From positions 1 through 64,000 of the forward strand of contig JAATGM010000023.1 of assembly GCA_015654675.1 (NCBI GenBank): DNA of 64,000 bases, read 5' to 3'. Numbering within the stretch: position 1 is the first letter of the stretch; each line of letters opens with the position of its first letter. The notes under the pieces were generated by a model, which was given only the letters and a program-made list of their open reading frames with translations, did no database searches and was not told the origin of the DNA. Shown piece after piece: positions 53,132 to 63,800 of this stretch. Made by a program: the position numbers and the translations under genes. This DNA is from Planctomycetota bacterium. Its GTDB lineage: Bacteria; Planctomycetota; Phycisphaerae; UBA1845; UTPLA1.

Positions 53132-55960
53132 TTACGGGCCGGTGACCAGTCGGGCGACGAATGGGGCAAAATCGTTCAGGTCGTTCAGGCCATCGGCATT
53201 GAAGTCGAGGGCCGGATTGAAACTGAGCGTCACGCCGGTCATGAGCCCGACGGCCGGCTGCACGTCGTCTCCGTCAATGGTGTAGCTGGTGTTGACGTCG
53301 CCGAGGCCGGCGCCGATGCCGGTGTTCGCGTTGATTCCGACGTATGACAGGATTGTGTAGCTGCCGATGTCGTTGAAGGCGACGACATCGATGCGGTGAT
53401 TTCCTTTGGCTGCGCCGAAAATGGTGCGGCGATATGTGAGGCCGTCGGCGGTGGCGAGGCCCTGATTTGCGTTAGCGAGGGCGACGAGATCAGTCCCGAC
53501 GCGCTGGTTGGCGAAAATGTGGACACGCGTCACTGACGGGTCGCCGGCCTGGACGATCGCGGTGTAGTTAGTGGTGGTGATGTCGTCGGTTCCAGTCTGG
53601 GCCGGGGCAGTGAGAGTGATGGGGAGCGGCGAATGATCGACATAAATGACTTTGCGGAACTCTTTGAAGATGGGCCAGCCGATAGCGCGGCGCTTGTAGG
53701 CCCAGACGTTGATGTAGTGATAGCCGGGGCTGAGCAGGGTGGCGTCGATGGTCTGGCGATAAGTTCCCGTTCCGCCACCGTAGAGTGGCGAGTTTTCGGT
53801 GAGAAAGTTTTCGGCGCCGGCTTCGAACGCGGTTGTGTCGTAGTCGATCACCGAGTTGCCGTTGTAGTCGACGAAGCCGCTATCGATCTTGAAGACGGCC
53901 TTGTTGTCGGTGTCGGGGTCGAGCGGGTCGGTTTGCGTTGTGTGCAATTGGATTTCGAACGAGTTCGAGCGGATGACGTCGACGGGGGCCATTCGGCGGC
54001 GCGCCGGCGGGACGGAGATGTCGTCAGGCGGAAGCGTTTCGGCGACGTTGGTGAGCGTCAGCGTTCCGCTGGGGGGCGTCGGGCCGTAGATCACATAGCT
54101 TCGGCCGTGGAGGACGCCGTTGATGTTTCGCGCGTTGGGGATCTTGAGGTAGAGACTGCTGGGATTATTCGCGTCCTTGAGGCGGCCGGGGCCGCCGGCG
54201 ATGGAGTCGTCTACCTGGAGCACGTCGGGGATCTGGTTGGTCGGATCGACGACGGGATCGGTCGCATTGCCAGTGAGTTCCCAGAGGCGCGTTCCATTGG
54301 GGAAAGTCGTGGCGACGTTTCGGGTTTCGAAACCGTTGGTCTGCTTGTCGTTGACGGCAATGAGAAGGTTGTCGACCGAGCTGGGTGTGCGCCGCGTGAA
54401 GACGAGTACGTCGGCGGTCGACGGATTGACGGTGTCGGTGTTGTTGATGCCGAAGTACCAGCCGCGGGCGTAGCCGTTGCGGATGAGGACGAGCTTGGAC
54501 ATGAAGTCGTCGTAGGTGCCGATAGCGTCATCGCGACCGAAGCGGCGCGGGAAGTTATTGGGCTCGACGCCGAGGTCGGCGGCGTTGTAGTAGACGACGG
54601 GGCGGCCGGGTCGCATGAGGACATAGGCCCACTCGGGGAGATCGTTGACGGGCGTGGTGCCGTTGGTGGTGGGCTGGGTTGAGGTGGGTTGGCCGGTCGG
54701 GGTCTGCCAGCCGTTATCGTGACTGGTGACATGGTGGACGCCGACACTGCCGTTCTGGAAGCCGTCGTCGCTGAGGTCGACGGAGGCATTCAATGCATCC
54801 TGCCAATTTCCGCCGCCGTTTCCAGAGGCGATGTTTCGCAGAGAACCGGCTTCGTCGAGGTCGAGGGCGTCGCGATTACCGAACTCCCATCCCTGGGCGG
54901 GATAGCCGCCCGTTCCGCCGGGTTCACCGGGCTTGCGGACATAGGCCAGTTTGAACGTGTTGTTGTCGACGACCTCGACGAATGAGTAGGGGGTAACCAT
55001 CGAGCCGTCGAAGGCCTTGCGGCGCTGGTAGATGTGCGTGTCCCAAAGATTATCCCAGAACCAATTCGGGATGTGCTTGGCGGCATCGAGCCGGAAGCCG
55101 TCGACGCCGAACTCCTCGAGCATCCAGCGAGTGGAGCGGTTCAGCAGAGCGGTGGCGTTTTCGGGAGTCGAGTCACCCTGCATTGGATCGGTGGTGTTGT
55201 ACGGAAAGATGGTCGTGTTGGTTGAACCGGGGTTACGATTTGTCCCAGGATTTGTGACGAGGGCGGGAGTCAGCGACATGTCCGGATAGAAGCGGGCGTT
55301 GGTCGCGAGCACTTTGTTATAGATCGACCCGGCCGGGATGTTGACGCCGATGGGCGGCGTGCTGGTTGTCGGGTGGCGGATGTAGCTTAGATTTTTTTCC
55401 TGCGCGATGTCGATGAGGCCGACGAGGCGGCCCTGGAAAAGGTCGTAGCAGGTGCCTTGAGATGTTGACTGCGGGCAATTGGTGCCATTGTTGTAGGTGT
55501 GGAAGTCGCCGTCGACATCGCCACCGGATTCGGTGACCAGGAAGCCTGGATAGCTGCCCTGTGCGACGAAGCCGGGGGTGCTCGCGTCTTTGGTGCCATT
55601 GTGATTCATGATGAGGTCGAGGTAGACCTCGCAGTTGGCGCGATGATAGTCCTTTACCAGGAAGCGAAAGTCATTTTCAGTTCCGTAGTGGGTCGGAGCG
55701 GCAGCGGTTCCGAGGTCAAAACGATCGAAGAGGTCGTACCCGATGCTCGATGCGCCGCTCTGGCCTTTCCAAACCGGAGGAAGCCAGGTTGCGCCGTAGC
55801 CGGACATGAAGACGTCGGGCATTCGATGGCGGATGGTGTTCCAGGTCGCGCCAAAGTACTGGACGATCGGGCGATCGGGCGCGGTGAGGGATTGGGCTGA
55901 CGCGGCGGCCGCGAGCAGTCCAACGAGGACGACGGAAATCGACTTCGGCACGAATTTCAT
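53132..55960 (-). CDS. Secreted GH13 alpha-amylase with dockerin-like C-terminus
   Basis: 942 residues. Signal peptide (MKFVPKSISVVLVGLLAAA), then a GH13 barrel with region I DLIMNHNG (115-122), region II GVDGFRLDAAKH with nucleophile Asp292, acid/base Glu329 in FVEVVDNN, and region IV VTSHDNG. Residues about 600-880 are beta domains (Ig- or Fn3-like). The end GDVNTSYTIDGDD...DFNADGLNDLNDF is a pair of EF-hand loops like type I dockerins. It hydrolyses alpha-1,4-glucans such as starch or glycogen outside the cell. Confidence 0.92.
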   Translation of the reverse strand: MKFVPKSISVVLVGLLAAAASAQSLTAPDRPIVQYFGATWNTIRHRMPDVFMSGYGATWLPPVWKGQSGASSIGYDLFDRFDLGTAAAPTHYGTENDFRFLVKDYHRANCEVYLDLIMNHNGTKDASTPGFVAQGSYPGFLVTESGGDVDGDFHTYNNGTNCPQSTSQGTCYDLFQGRLVGLIDIAQEKNLSYIRHPTTSTPPIGVNIPAGSIYNKVLATNARFYPDMSLTPALVTNPGTNRNPGSTNTTIFPYNTTDPMQGDSTPENATALLNRSTRWMLEEFGVDGFRLDAAKHIPNWFWDNLWDTHIYQRRKAFDGSMVTPYSFVEVVDNNTFKLAYVRKPGEPGGTGGYPAQGWEFGNRDALDLDEAGSLRNIASGNGGGNWQDALNASVDLSDDGFQNGSVGVHHVTSHDNGWQTPTGQPTSTQPTTNGTTPVNDLPEWAYVLMRPGRPVVYYNAADLGVEPNNFPRRFGRDDAIGTYDDFMSKLVLIRNGYARGWYFGINNTDTVNPSTADVLVFTRRTPSSVDNLLIAVNDKQTNGFETRNVATTFPNGTRLWELTGNATDPVVDPTNQIPDVLQVDDSIAGGPGRLKDANNPSSLYLKIPNARNINGVLHGRSYVIYGPTPPSGTLTLTNVAETLPPDDISVPPARRRMAPVDVIRSNSFEIQLHTTQTDPLDPDTDNKAVFKIDSGFVDYNGNSVIDYDTTAFEAGAENFLTENSPLYGGGTGTYRQTIDATLLSPGYHYINVWAYKRRAIGWPIFKEFRKVIYVDHSPLPITLTAPAQTGTDDITTTNYTAIVQAGDPSVTRVHIFANQRVGTDLVALANANQGLATADGLTYRRTIFGAAKGNHRIDVVAFNDIGSYTILSYVGINANTGIGAGLGDVNTSYTIDGDDVQPAVGLMTGVTLSFNPALDFNADGLNDLNDFAPFVARLVTGP

Positions 55961-55989
55961 TCGGGGCCCCTAGTCTGGCGTTTTGAAAG

Positions 55990-56023
55990 AGCGGCCCGAT
56001 CGGATTGCTCCGACCGGGCCGCT
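55990..56023 (-). terminator. Intrinsic terminator of the minus-strand dockerin-tailed protein gene
   Basis: A 15-bp stem pairs 55990-56004 with 56009-56023 (one mismatch) around a 4-nt loop. Read on the minus strand it is followed by CTTTC. It lies about 30 nt after the stop at 56055 and just upstream of the amylase start. Confidence 0.7.
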
Positions 56024-56054
56024 GCAAAATCATTGGAATCGCCCGGCCTTAAAG

Positions 56055-58211
56055 TCAAGGACAGGGCGATTGGCTGAACAACAGATTCACGAACGGCTGG
56101 ATGTCCTTGCCGTTTACGATTCCGTCGGCGTTCAGATCGGCGGCCTGGACGTCGCGCGGATTGGTATTCAAACCGAGCAGGACACGCACCATCTCGGGCA
56201 CGTCGGCCGAGTTGACGCAGCAATTGCCGTCGTCCTTCACGTCACCCGGACGGATCGCCGTGACGGATGCGTACTGCGCACCGACAAAGGCGGGCCGACC
56301 GTCATACGGATCGGTGTTAGGACCATCGACGTCGTTGCCGAAGTCGAACGGCTGTGTGGCCGGGCTCGGACCTCCGACGGTCTCGGCGCCGACGTTTGCG
56401 CTCATGGGCGCGTAACTCGGCAGCGACTGGTTCGAGAGGAACGAGCGACCACCGCCGTCAGTGCCGCTGAGCATCGCAGCAACGCGGATGGTGCAGGTGC
56501 TGCTGAGCGCTCCAATCTCGGAGAGTTTGATCTTGGCCTCGAGTCCGGTTGTCGCGGAGGCCGGGTTGCCGGGTGCTCCGGGGTTTCCGCCATCGACGCC
56601 GAGGGTGTTGGAGTTGTCGAAGGCGAACTCGTCGTTGTTTGTGTTGGTTCCGCCGCTCAACACGCCCGTCCCCGCGCCGATCGGGACGCTGCCGAGGAAG
56701 CGGTTGGGATCGGAGACACCATCGACGAACGGGATCGACAGGTCGTAGGCGTTAACAAAGAGCGTTCCGCTCGTGTTGTTAATCATATAGACGTAGCGCG
56801 GATTGAAGCCGGCGTCGAACTTGCGGCCCTGCCAGGTTCGCAACGAGTTGAGGCCGGCGCCCATGTTGCCGACGTTGCTCAGGACGTTGAACGAGACGGG
56901 GTTGCCGGTGTCGATGAACAGGTAGAGTTTGTTGCTGTTGCGCTCGAGGTTGCCGGAGACGCCGATGCTGAGGAAGCCGTTAGTCGCGTCGGCATCGCGC
57001 TTGACGAAGAGCTGATCCAATTCGGAGCCGGGGACGGTGTAGGTGAGCGGCGGCACAGGATTGGGCGTCGCATCGCCGAAGCAGGTGTGGAGCCGCTGGG
57101 TCGCAACGAGCGAGCCGGACGGGAAACCGGTGGTTGTGTTGGGGATGTCGGTGCCGTCCTTGCCGGTCGTGCCGGGCTGCCCGAGGTTGCTCAGCGTGAC
57201 GGTCGAGAAGAGCTTGTAAGTCGGATCCTGGGTCTTGAAGTATTCGGGGTCGAACGTTCCAGCGCCGTGGGAAACGGGCTGGGTCGTCGGGAAGCAATTG
57301 GGGAAGACCGGGGCGTTTGGCACGGTGATCGGCGGCAGCGTCTGGTTGCTGACAGTGCCATCGGGAGTCATGAGGATGACGGCCATCTTCAGCGTCTGGA
57401 ACGCGCCGATTCCGAACGCGCCGGTGAGGGCATCATTCATCGAGACGCGGAGTCGAAGACCTTTCACGGCGCTGGGGGCCAGGGCTTCCTGCGTGCCCGG
57501 GCCGGTGCCATCGGGTGTCGGCTGCGTGGTGGCGGTGACGCCGACGGCGTTGGTGGTGTTCATGAAGACGGACATGTACAGCGGCTGGCCGGCATTGGGG
57601 CCGCCGACTGCGTAGGTGTTGGCCGGATCGGCGGAAGTGATATTTGCGTCGTAGGGCATTTCAAGGTTGGTCGGGATGAACCACGCGTTGCCGTAGGTGA
57701 CGGAGTCGGGAGGGGTCGAGAGGGCGCGGTTCACGACGATGGCCCAATCGGGATAGAAGCCGGTGGAAACTCCGCCGCCGGGCAGGGTGAGTTGATCGAG
57801 GGCACGGAGGGCGTTGTAACCGCCGCCAAAGCCGGGAAGGCCGTTGGTGATCAAGATGTTGGGATCGGAGGGGATGGGGTCCGGGTCGTTGACCTGCATG
57901 AGAATGACGATGGATTGGCCGTCGGCGAGCTTGTTGGGCAGGTTGCCGGTGATGCCGATCCAGAGATTGGAGAGGTCGGACGTTACGTAGAGGCGATCGA
58001 GCTCGCTGCCGATTGTGTATTCATTCGGGCCGCTGAGCGTGCCGGTGAAGCCGTTGCCGAAGCCGGTTGCGTTGGCCTGGGTGGCCACGAGATGGCCGGC
58101 ATACTTGGTCGGGAGATCCACGCCGTCGATCGCGTGTGCGAGCGGTGCGGCGACTGTCATGGCGATGGCGATGGCCAGCGCGGGGGTCATATTTGTTCGA
58201 AACCGATTCAT
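56055..58211 (-). CDS. Large secreted protein with dockerin-like tail
   Basis: 718 residues; AGGAGG ribosome site before ATG 58211. A signal peptide (TPALAIAIAMTVAAPLAHA) is followed by two related beta-rich units of about 300 residues. Both contain the pattern GSELD(R/Q)L(Y/F)V followed by (I/S)G(I/V)(T/S)GNL (near residues 68 and 390). The C-terminus has EF-hand loops (VKDDGNCCVNSADV; DLNADGIVNGKDI), as in the neighbouring amylase and esterase. Function unknown; a structural or binding role in a cell-surface alpha-glucan assembly is plausible. Confidence 0.65.
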   Translation of the reverse strand: MNRFRTNMTPALAIAIAMTVAAPLAHAIDGVDLPTKYAGHLVATQANATGFGNGFTGTLSGPNEYTIGSELDRLYVTSDLSNLWIGITGNLPNKLADGQSIVILMQVNDPDPIPSDPNILITNGLPGFGGGYNALRALDQLTLPGGGVSTGFYPDWAIVVNRALSTPPDSVTYGNAWFIPTNLEMPYDANITSADPANTYAVGGPNAGQPLYMSVFMNTTNAVGVTATTQPTPDGTGPGTQEALAPSAVKGLRLRVSMNDALTGAFGIGAFQTLKMAVILMTPDGTVSNQTLPPITVPNAPVFPNCFPTTQPVSHGAGTFDPEYFKTQDPTYKLFSTVTLSNLGQPGTTGKDGTDIPNTTTGFPSGSLVATQRLHTCFGDATPNPVPPLTYTVPGSELDQLFVKRDADATNGFLSIGVSGNLERNSNKLYLFIDTGNPVSFNVLSNVGNMGAGLNSLRTWQGRKFDAGFNPRYVYMINNTSGTLFVNAYDLSIPFVDGVSDPNRFLGSVPIGAGTGVLSGGTNTNNDEFAFDNSNTLGVDGGNPGAPGNPASATTGLEAKIKLSEIGALSSTCTIRVAAMLSGTDGGGRSFLSNQSLPSYAPMSANVGAETVGGPSPATQPFDFGNDVDGPNTDPYDGRPAFVGAQYASVTAIRPGDVKDDGNCCVNSADVPEMVRVLLGLNTNPRDVQAADLNADGIVNGKDIQPFVNLLFSQSPCP

Positions 58212-58508
58212 TTCACGCCTCCTGAAGGTCTATCGATCCACTCTTATCAGCGGGCCGATCGGGCTCGAGCCCGGACGGCCTGCAAGACGACCGCAAACTA
58301 AGCGGTCATCGCCTTAGATTTTGTTACTGCGAGCAGAGCGACGAGAGAGTCTGACGCGGAGAACCGCGGCAGATGTCGGATGGAAGCGTCGTGAATTGAC
58401 ACTTCGAGCCGTCGAACCCCAGTTAATCGGAAGCCGCTCTACCCACTACCCTCCAAAGTGTCGGACGAACTTCGTTCCGTCGTTTGCGGAACGCGGGATC
58501 GCCCGGCG
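58212..58508. other. Intergenic region
   Basis: About 300 nt between two minus-strand genes. It contains the ribosome site and promoter zone of the 718-residue protein and short palindromes around 58251-58278 (GGGCC...GGACGGCC). No convincing small gene. Confidence 0.4.
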
Positions 58509-59564
58509 TCAGTCGATCGTCTGCAACTCGCTGCTCCGGTTCGATCCGGGCGGCGTTCCCGGCCAGCGGGCCGGTTGTGACACCATCGGGCCCCAGAGCT
58601 TTGAGGCCAATTCCTGCAGCGACTCGAAGTCTCCGCCACGCGACGGAATCCACTCTACGTGGAGATCGCAGAAGGCGGCATTGACCCCAAAGTAGCCGTG
58701 ATTGTCGTCGGGCGTCAGCCCGGTAAGCGACGCCGTGGTGTTATCCACTTTATTGCTTTCGTCGGCGAGAAAAAAGAAGTCAGGGCGATCGTCGGTGCGA
58801 AATCCCGCGACATACATGTAACTATAGTTTTTTTCGGTCGCGCCATTCTTGGCGACAATGGCACGCATGTTTCCGGCCGGCTTGACTGGAAGCGGTGCGT
58901 CGCTGGAATAGTTGTTTCCGACCTGGTCGCTGTGGCAGATGAGGATTTTGGGGTCTTTGAGATATTTTGCGTCTGGAAGGCCGGGATTGGATGAACCGTC
59001 GGGCATTCGCCGCGAGTGTGTGTGTTCCTGTTCGACGATATCGCGGAGTGTCCCAGCGAATTGAAGTCCCCACTGGCCTGTGTAGAGCGGCCCTGGATCT
59101 TCGTCGGGATTGCCAGGCGGCTGATAAACCAATTCGCCCGTCGGATTGATGCTTCCGACTTGCTGCTTCGTGGCGAGTTCGGCGACGGTTGCGCGCGGGT
59201 TTCCGAACGCGGGTTTTAGAGGAAACCAGCCGCCAAAATCTTCGGCATATTGCCAGAACGCCTGCCCGACTGAACGGAGGTTCGTGAGGCACTTTCCTCG
59301 GCGGGCGGATTCGCGGGCTCGGCTTAGGGCCGGGAGGAGGATTGAGATCAGCAGGGCTGTGATTGAGATGACGACGAGCAGTTCGATGAGTGTGAAGGCG
59401 GGTTTTGTTTTGCTTGTTCGAGTGCGGGATGGGTTTGGGATTTGACGTTGGTAACGATTTTTACACTGCTGGTCGAACTGCTGTTTTTGTGTGGAAAGGT
59501 AAAGGTTTGGATGGTTGGATCGGGCGAGGAGGCCCGGCCGCACTTCAGGGCTGTTCGGTGCCAT
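58509..59564 (-). CDS. Prepilin-type N-terminal cleavage/methylation domain protein
   Basis: About 351 residues from ATG 59564 (start uncertain; the open frame continues to 59633). The type IV prepilin/pseudopilin signature [14 protein letters not shown], a hydrophobic helix and [35 protein letters not shown] follow the planctomycete pseudopilin pattern, with the H-x-G-rich C-terminal domain ending in [11 protein letters not shown]. The leader before FTLIE is about 50 residues, much longer than normal, so an undetected non-ATG start nearer the signature is possible. Major-pilin-like or type II secretion pseudopilin. Confidence 0.85.
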   Translation of the reverse strand: MAPNSPEVRPGLLARSNHPNLYLSTQKQQFDQQCKNRYQRQIPNPSRTRTSKTKPAFTLIELLVVISITALLISILLPALSRARESARRGKCLTNLRSVGQAFWQYAEDFGGWFPLKPAFGNPRATVAELATKQQVGSINPTGELVYQPPGNPDEDPGPLYTGQWGLQFAGTLRDIVEQEHTHSRRMPDGSSNPGLPDAKYLKDPKILICHSDQVGNNYSSDAPLPVKPAGNMRAIVAKNGATEKNYSYMYVAGFRTDDRPDFFFLADESNKVDNTTASLTGLTPDDNHGYFGVNAAFCDLHVEWIPSRGGDFESLQELASKLWGPMVSQPARWPGTPPGSNRSSELQTID

Positions 59565-59597
59565 GGGCGACGCCAAAGTGGCCGAAAGGCCATAAGG

Positions 59598-59644
59598 AAA
59601 ACGTTTTACCACGATAAGTATACCCGCGCTCATTCAATTTGCAA
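59598..59644 (-). promoter_or_regulatory. Promoter of the prepilin-type gene with a LacI-type operator
   Basis: On the minus strand TTGCAA (plus 59639-59644) and TATACT (plus 59617-59622) are separated by 16 nt. About 10 nt downstream of the -10 lies the palindrome AAAACGTTTT (plus 59598-59607), which has the central CG typical of LacI-family operators. The divergent lacI-type gene starts at 59765. The repressor would cover the transcription start. Confidence 0.5.
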
Positions 59645-59764
59645 GCATTCTTCTCAGCATTTTATCCCAAACCCAGGCAGCAATCTCGGGGAGATTCCGA
59701 AAACTCTTGCGGGTCTGGTCGGGAAATCGTAAGTTGAAGAGAGACAAGATGTAGCGGGAGCAGC

Positions 59765-60799
59765 GTGGCAAAACGACGACACATCACCATTCGAGACATC
59801 GCACGCGAGAGCGGCGCTTCGCTCACGACTGTGTCGCTTGTTTTGAATAATCGGGCCGGCCGGATCAGCGAGGCAACTCGCCGTCGGGTGCGCGAAACAG
59901 TTTCGCGACTCGGGTATCGACCGAATCGTTTGGCGCAAGGGCTGCAGTCACGCCGGGCCGGGATTCTGGCGATTCTGGTGCCCGAGCTTCAGCACGCATT
60001 CGCGGATGCGTACATCGGGGAATTGATCAGCGCGGTGCATGACTGCGCGTCGAAGCGGGGGAGCAAGATTCTGCTCGAGGTGGCGCATCCGGAGTTCATT
60101 CAGCGCGGCGAGCATCGGGAATTATTTGACCGGCGGTTTGTGGATGGCATCCTTTGCATCGGGGTGACGAACAACGACGGCTACCTTGCGGATTTTGAAG
60201 ACGGCGTTGGCCCGATGGTTGTATTGAACAACTACATCCCAGGTCTGTCGCTTAACTCGGTTCGGTGCGATTACCAACTGGCCGGACGGTTGGCGGGTGA
60301 ACACCTCATCAAACTCGGGCATCGGCGAATCGGGCTGATCCATGGAGCGCCGGAGGTGCAGACATCGGCCGATCTGCGAAAGGGGTTTGAAGCAGCCGTT
60401 TCGGCCGCCGGGCTGGATATGCCGGCATACCGCGTGGCGGATGGCAAGTTTCTCGAAGAGGGCGGTGCGGACGCGGCGTTCGCGATATTGAAGCGTGACT
60501 CGAGCGTGACGGCCTTTTTGTGCGGCAACGACAAGATGGCGATCGGCGTGATGAATGCATTGCACCATGCCGGGCGGCGCGTGCCGCAGGACTTCAGTGT
60601 GGTCGGTTGTGACGACCTGAAGCAGGCGACATTCTGCATTCCACCATTGACGACGATACGTACTCCGCTGTACGACTTGGGCACCCGGGCTTGCGAAGCG
60701 CTCCTCGAATTGGTCGAGGGGAAGGTGGACCGGGTGAACGAGATTCGGCCGGTCGAGTTGGTCGTGCGCGAGTCGACCGACAAGCCGCGCGCCGAATAG
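59765..60799 (+). CDS. LacI-family transcriptional regulator
   Basis: 344 residues from GTG 59765, GGGAG upstream. N-terminal helix-turn-helix (ITIRDIARESGASLTTVSLVLNN) and hinge helix (RPNRLAQGLQSRRAG) bind DNA. The periplasmic-binding-like effector domain follows (AILVPELQHAFADAYIGELI; FVDGILCIG; HLIKLGHRRIGLIHG; SVVGCDDLKQATFCIPPLTTIRTP). Effector is probably a sugar, given the GH13 enzyme gene 13 nt downstream. A candidate operator lies in the upstream divergent promoter region (59598-59607). CcpA-type function would need HPr-Ser, which is not inferable. Confidence 0.92.
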   Translation: MAKRRHITIRDIARESGASLTTVSLVLNNRAGRISEATRRRVRETVSRLGYRPNRLAQGLQSRRAGILAILVPELQHAFADAYIGELISAVHDCASKRGSKILLEVAHPEFIQRGEHRELFDRRFVDGILCIGVTNNDGYLADFEDGVGPMVVLNNYIPGLSLNSVRCDYQLAGRLAGEHLIKLGHRRIGLIHGAPEVQTSADLRKGFEAAVSAAGLDMPAYRVADGKFLEEGGADAAFAILKRDSSVTAFLCGNDKMAIGVMNALHHAGRRVPQDFSVVGCDDLKQATFCIPPLTTIRTPLYDLGTRACEALLELVEGKVDRVNEIRPVELVVRESTDKPRAE

Positions 60800-60812
60800 G
60801 CGTCGTCAATCC

Positions 60813-63800
60813 ATGAATCAGTTCAGGCGGTCAAAACTTCGACTTACTGTCGCGGTTCTTGTATTTGCGTCAGCGGGGCCGATCTCCGCGGCGCTTGCGG
60901 CGGAGCGCGTCAATCTGGCTGGTAACTTCAACGGCTGGAACACAGCGGACCCGGCGTTTGAGATGAAGCCGGCCGGGGAGCGGATGGAATTGTGCCGCGT
61001 GTGGGAGTGCGGCCGGTATGAGTTCAAGTTCGCGTTCAACGGAACGTGGGATCGGCATCTGGGGTCGGCGGGTGGGGACGGGCTTACGCAGCCCGGGGCG
61101 GACGTCACGCTGACGATTCCGCAGACGGGATACTACGCCATCTGGCTGGACGTCGGCGCGAAGCGCTGGGGGCTTGAGCCGCGCAAACCGGACAAGCCGA
61201 TTGCGATCATTCGCGTGATCGGGGCGGAGAGCGGTTCGGCGACGGTGGTGCTGGATGCGAGCTTGAGCGCGCATCGGCTGGGGAAGATTCTGCGGAAGTG
61301 CAGTTGGGACGTGACGTACACGGATGATCGGCCGAAGCCGGAATTGAAACCGAAGGGGGATCTACTAGAGACACTGCGGGTGTTCGCGCCCGGGCGGTAC
61401 AGGATCAAGCTGACGGTCGGCGATGGGGAGATGTCGGACAGCACGACGACGGAGCGCGACCTGGGGTTTGGGTGGCAGCTCGGAATGGAGCTGGGGGACG
61501 GGCGGGGCGAGCAGAAGCTGCAGATGCTGCCGCTTGCGGATGGATCGTTTGGGTGGGCTTTTGTCGCGACGAAGGCGTTTGGATCGACGGCGCGGGTCGC
61601 GAGTATTACCGATGATGCGTTTGCGAAGGTGATGGACCACCAGCAATTTTCGTTCGAGGCGAATCGGCCTTATCTCGTGCGGTATGGGATCGTCTCGACC
61701 GCCCTCGCGCTGCGGAGCGGCGGGTTCCACGAATTCCATTTCGTGGGGGGCGACTTCAAGGAGTCGCCAAGGTTTGTGCTGGAGCGCGTGGATATCGTCG
61801 GAGATTTCAATAACTGGACGCCCGGTCGCGAGCGGATGGTGACGACGGACGGCGGACAGACGTATCGGTTGATCGTTGAGCTGCCTGATGGCGTCTATCA
61901 CTACAAGTATCTTGTTAACGGGAGCACATTCCTGGCTGATTCGCACGGCGATGCGCGGTTCGCGGATGCGACGGGCAACAGCGGATTCCTGGTTGGCGAC
62001 GATGCCGCCGACTGCGGTGCTGCCAAAGCGGACGACGTCAACGCGCGGGGGTTGAAGCATGATCCAAACGATTTGACTTATGCGTCACGAATCGGGGCGA
62101 ACCTGCTGTCGCTGCGGATGCGGACCCTTGCGAACGACGTTCAATCAGTGACTGTGCGAGTAAACGGTGGGGGCAAGAGCGTCGAGGTCCCGATGCGGCG
62201 CGAGGCGTCGAGGTTTGGATTCGATTACTGGATTGCACAAGTACAGAGTGCGGCGCCGGGGGTTTCGTACGACTTTGTCATCAGGGACGGGAAAGCGAGC
62301 ATGGGTTATGGAGCGGGAGGCGCGTCAAGAGACATGAGCCAGAAACAACCGTTCACGGCGCGAACGAAGGGCGCGTTCGTGACGCCGGACTGGGCCAAGA
62401 CCTGCGTGTGGTACCAGATCTTTCCGGAGCGCTTTCGCAACGGAGATAAGCTTAACGACCCGGCTTCGACGGTTCCGTGGCAGCATGACTGGTTCATGCC
62501 GTACAAGGCGCCGACCAGCCAGCCGGACGGATCGGCGGCGGAGAAGTCGGGCTACGCTGAAACGGGGCGGCTATACGATTTCATCTATCGGCGGCGGTAC
62601 GGCGGGGATTTGCAGGGGATTCGCGAGAAGTTGCCGTATTTGAAAGATCTGGGAATCACGGCGATCTATCTGAATCCGATTTTTCAGGCCGAGTCGCTGC
62701 ACAAGTATGACGCGTCTGATTACCGGCATATCGACGACGCATTTTGCGTGAAGGACAGCCGGCTGAAGCTGACGGGTGAGACCGAGGACCCGAAGACGTG
62801 GCAGTGGTCGGAGTCGGACAAGAAGTTTCTGGCGTTTTTGAAGGAAGCGCATGCGCTGGGGTTCAAGGTCATTCTGGACGGCGTCTTCAATCACGTCGGG
62901 CGGGAGTTTTGGGCGTTTCAGGACGTGATGAAGAACAAAGAGAAGTCGAAGTATGTCGACTGGTTCGACATCGTGAGCTTCGAGCCGTTTCACTATAAGG
63001 CGTGGGACCGCGACGACGGCGAGTTGCCGCGATTGAAACATAATGACGCGCTGGGGCTTTCGAAGCCGGTGCGCGAGCACATCTTCGCGATCACGAAGCG
63101 CTGGATGGACCCGAACGGCGACGGCGATCCGTCGGACGGGATCGACGGGTGGCGGTTGGATGTCGCGAGCGATGTGAACGAGCACTTCTGGCGCGACTGG
63201 CGCAAGCTGGTGAAGTCGATCAATCCGGAGGCGTACATCGTCGCCGAGTTGTGGGAGGAGTCGAAGAAGTGGCTCAAGGGTGACTGCTTTGACGCCGTGA
63301 TGAATTATGAGTTTGCGAAGCGCGTCCAGCGATTCGTCATGAATCAGAAGAAGGCGACCAGGCCGTCGGAGTTCGGCAAGGAACTGGACGGAATGCTGGC
63401 GTGGTACGAGCCGCAGGTAAACTATGTCCTGCAGAATCTGTACGACAGCCACGACACCGACCGCATCGCGTCGATGTGCATGAATCCGGACCTGGAGTAC
63501 GATAAGTACAACCGCTTGCAGGACAACAATCCGAATTACAACTCGGGCAAACCGAACCAGGACTGTTACGATCGAATGAAGCTGGCGGTGACGTTTCAGA
63601 TGACTTTTCTGGGCGCGCCGATGGTGTGGTACGGCGACGAGGTGGGGATGTTCGGGGCGGATGACCCGACCTGCCGCAAGCCGATGTTGTGGGAGGACCT
63701 GCTGCCGTATCAGGACCCGGCCGAGCAGATTCATGAAGACATTCGCGACCACTATCGCCGTATGATCGCGATTCGGAACAGCCGTCCGACGTTGCAATTG

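Noticed and set aside
55983-58301. 772-codon open frame on the plus strand
   Set aside because: It is antisense to the secreted dockerin-tailed protein, is rich in Arg, Gly and Val from reverse-read codons, and has no family resemblance. The minus-strand gene has a signal peptide, ribosome site and EF-hand tail.
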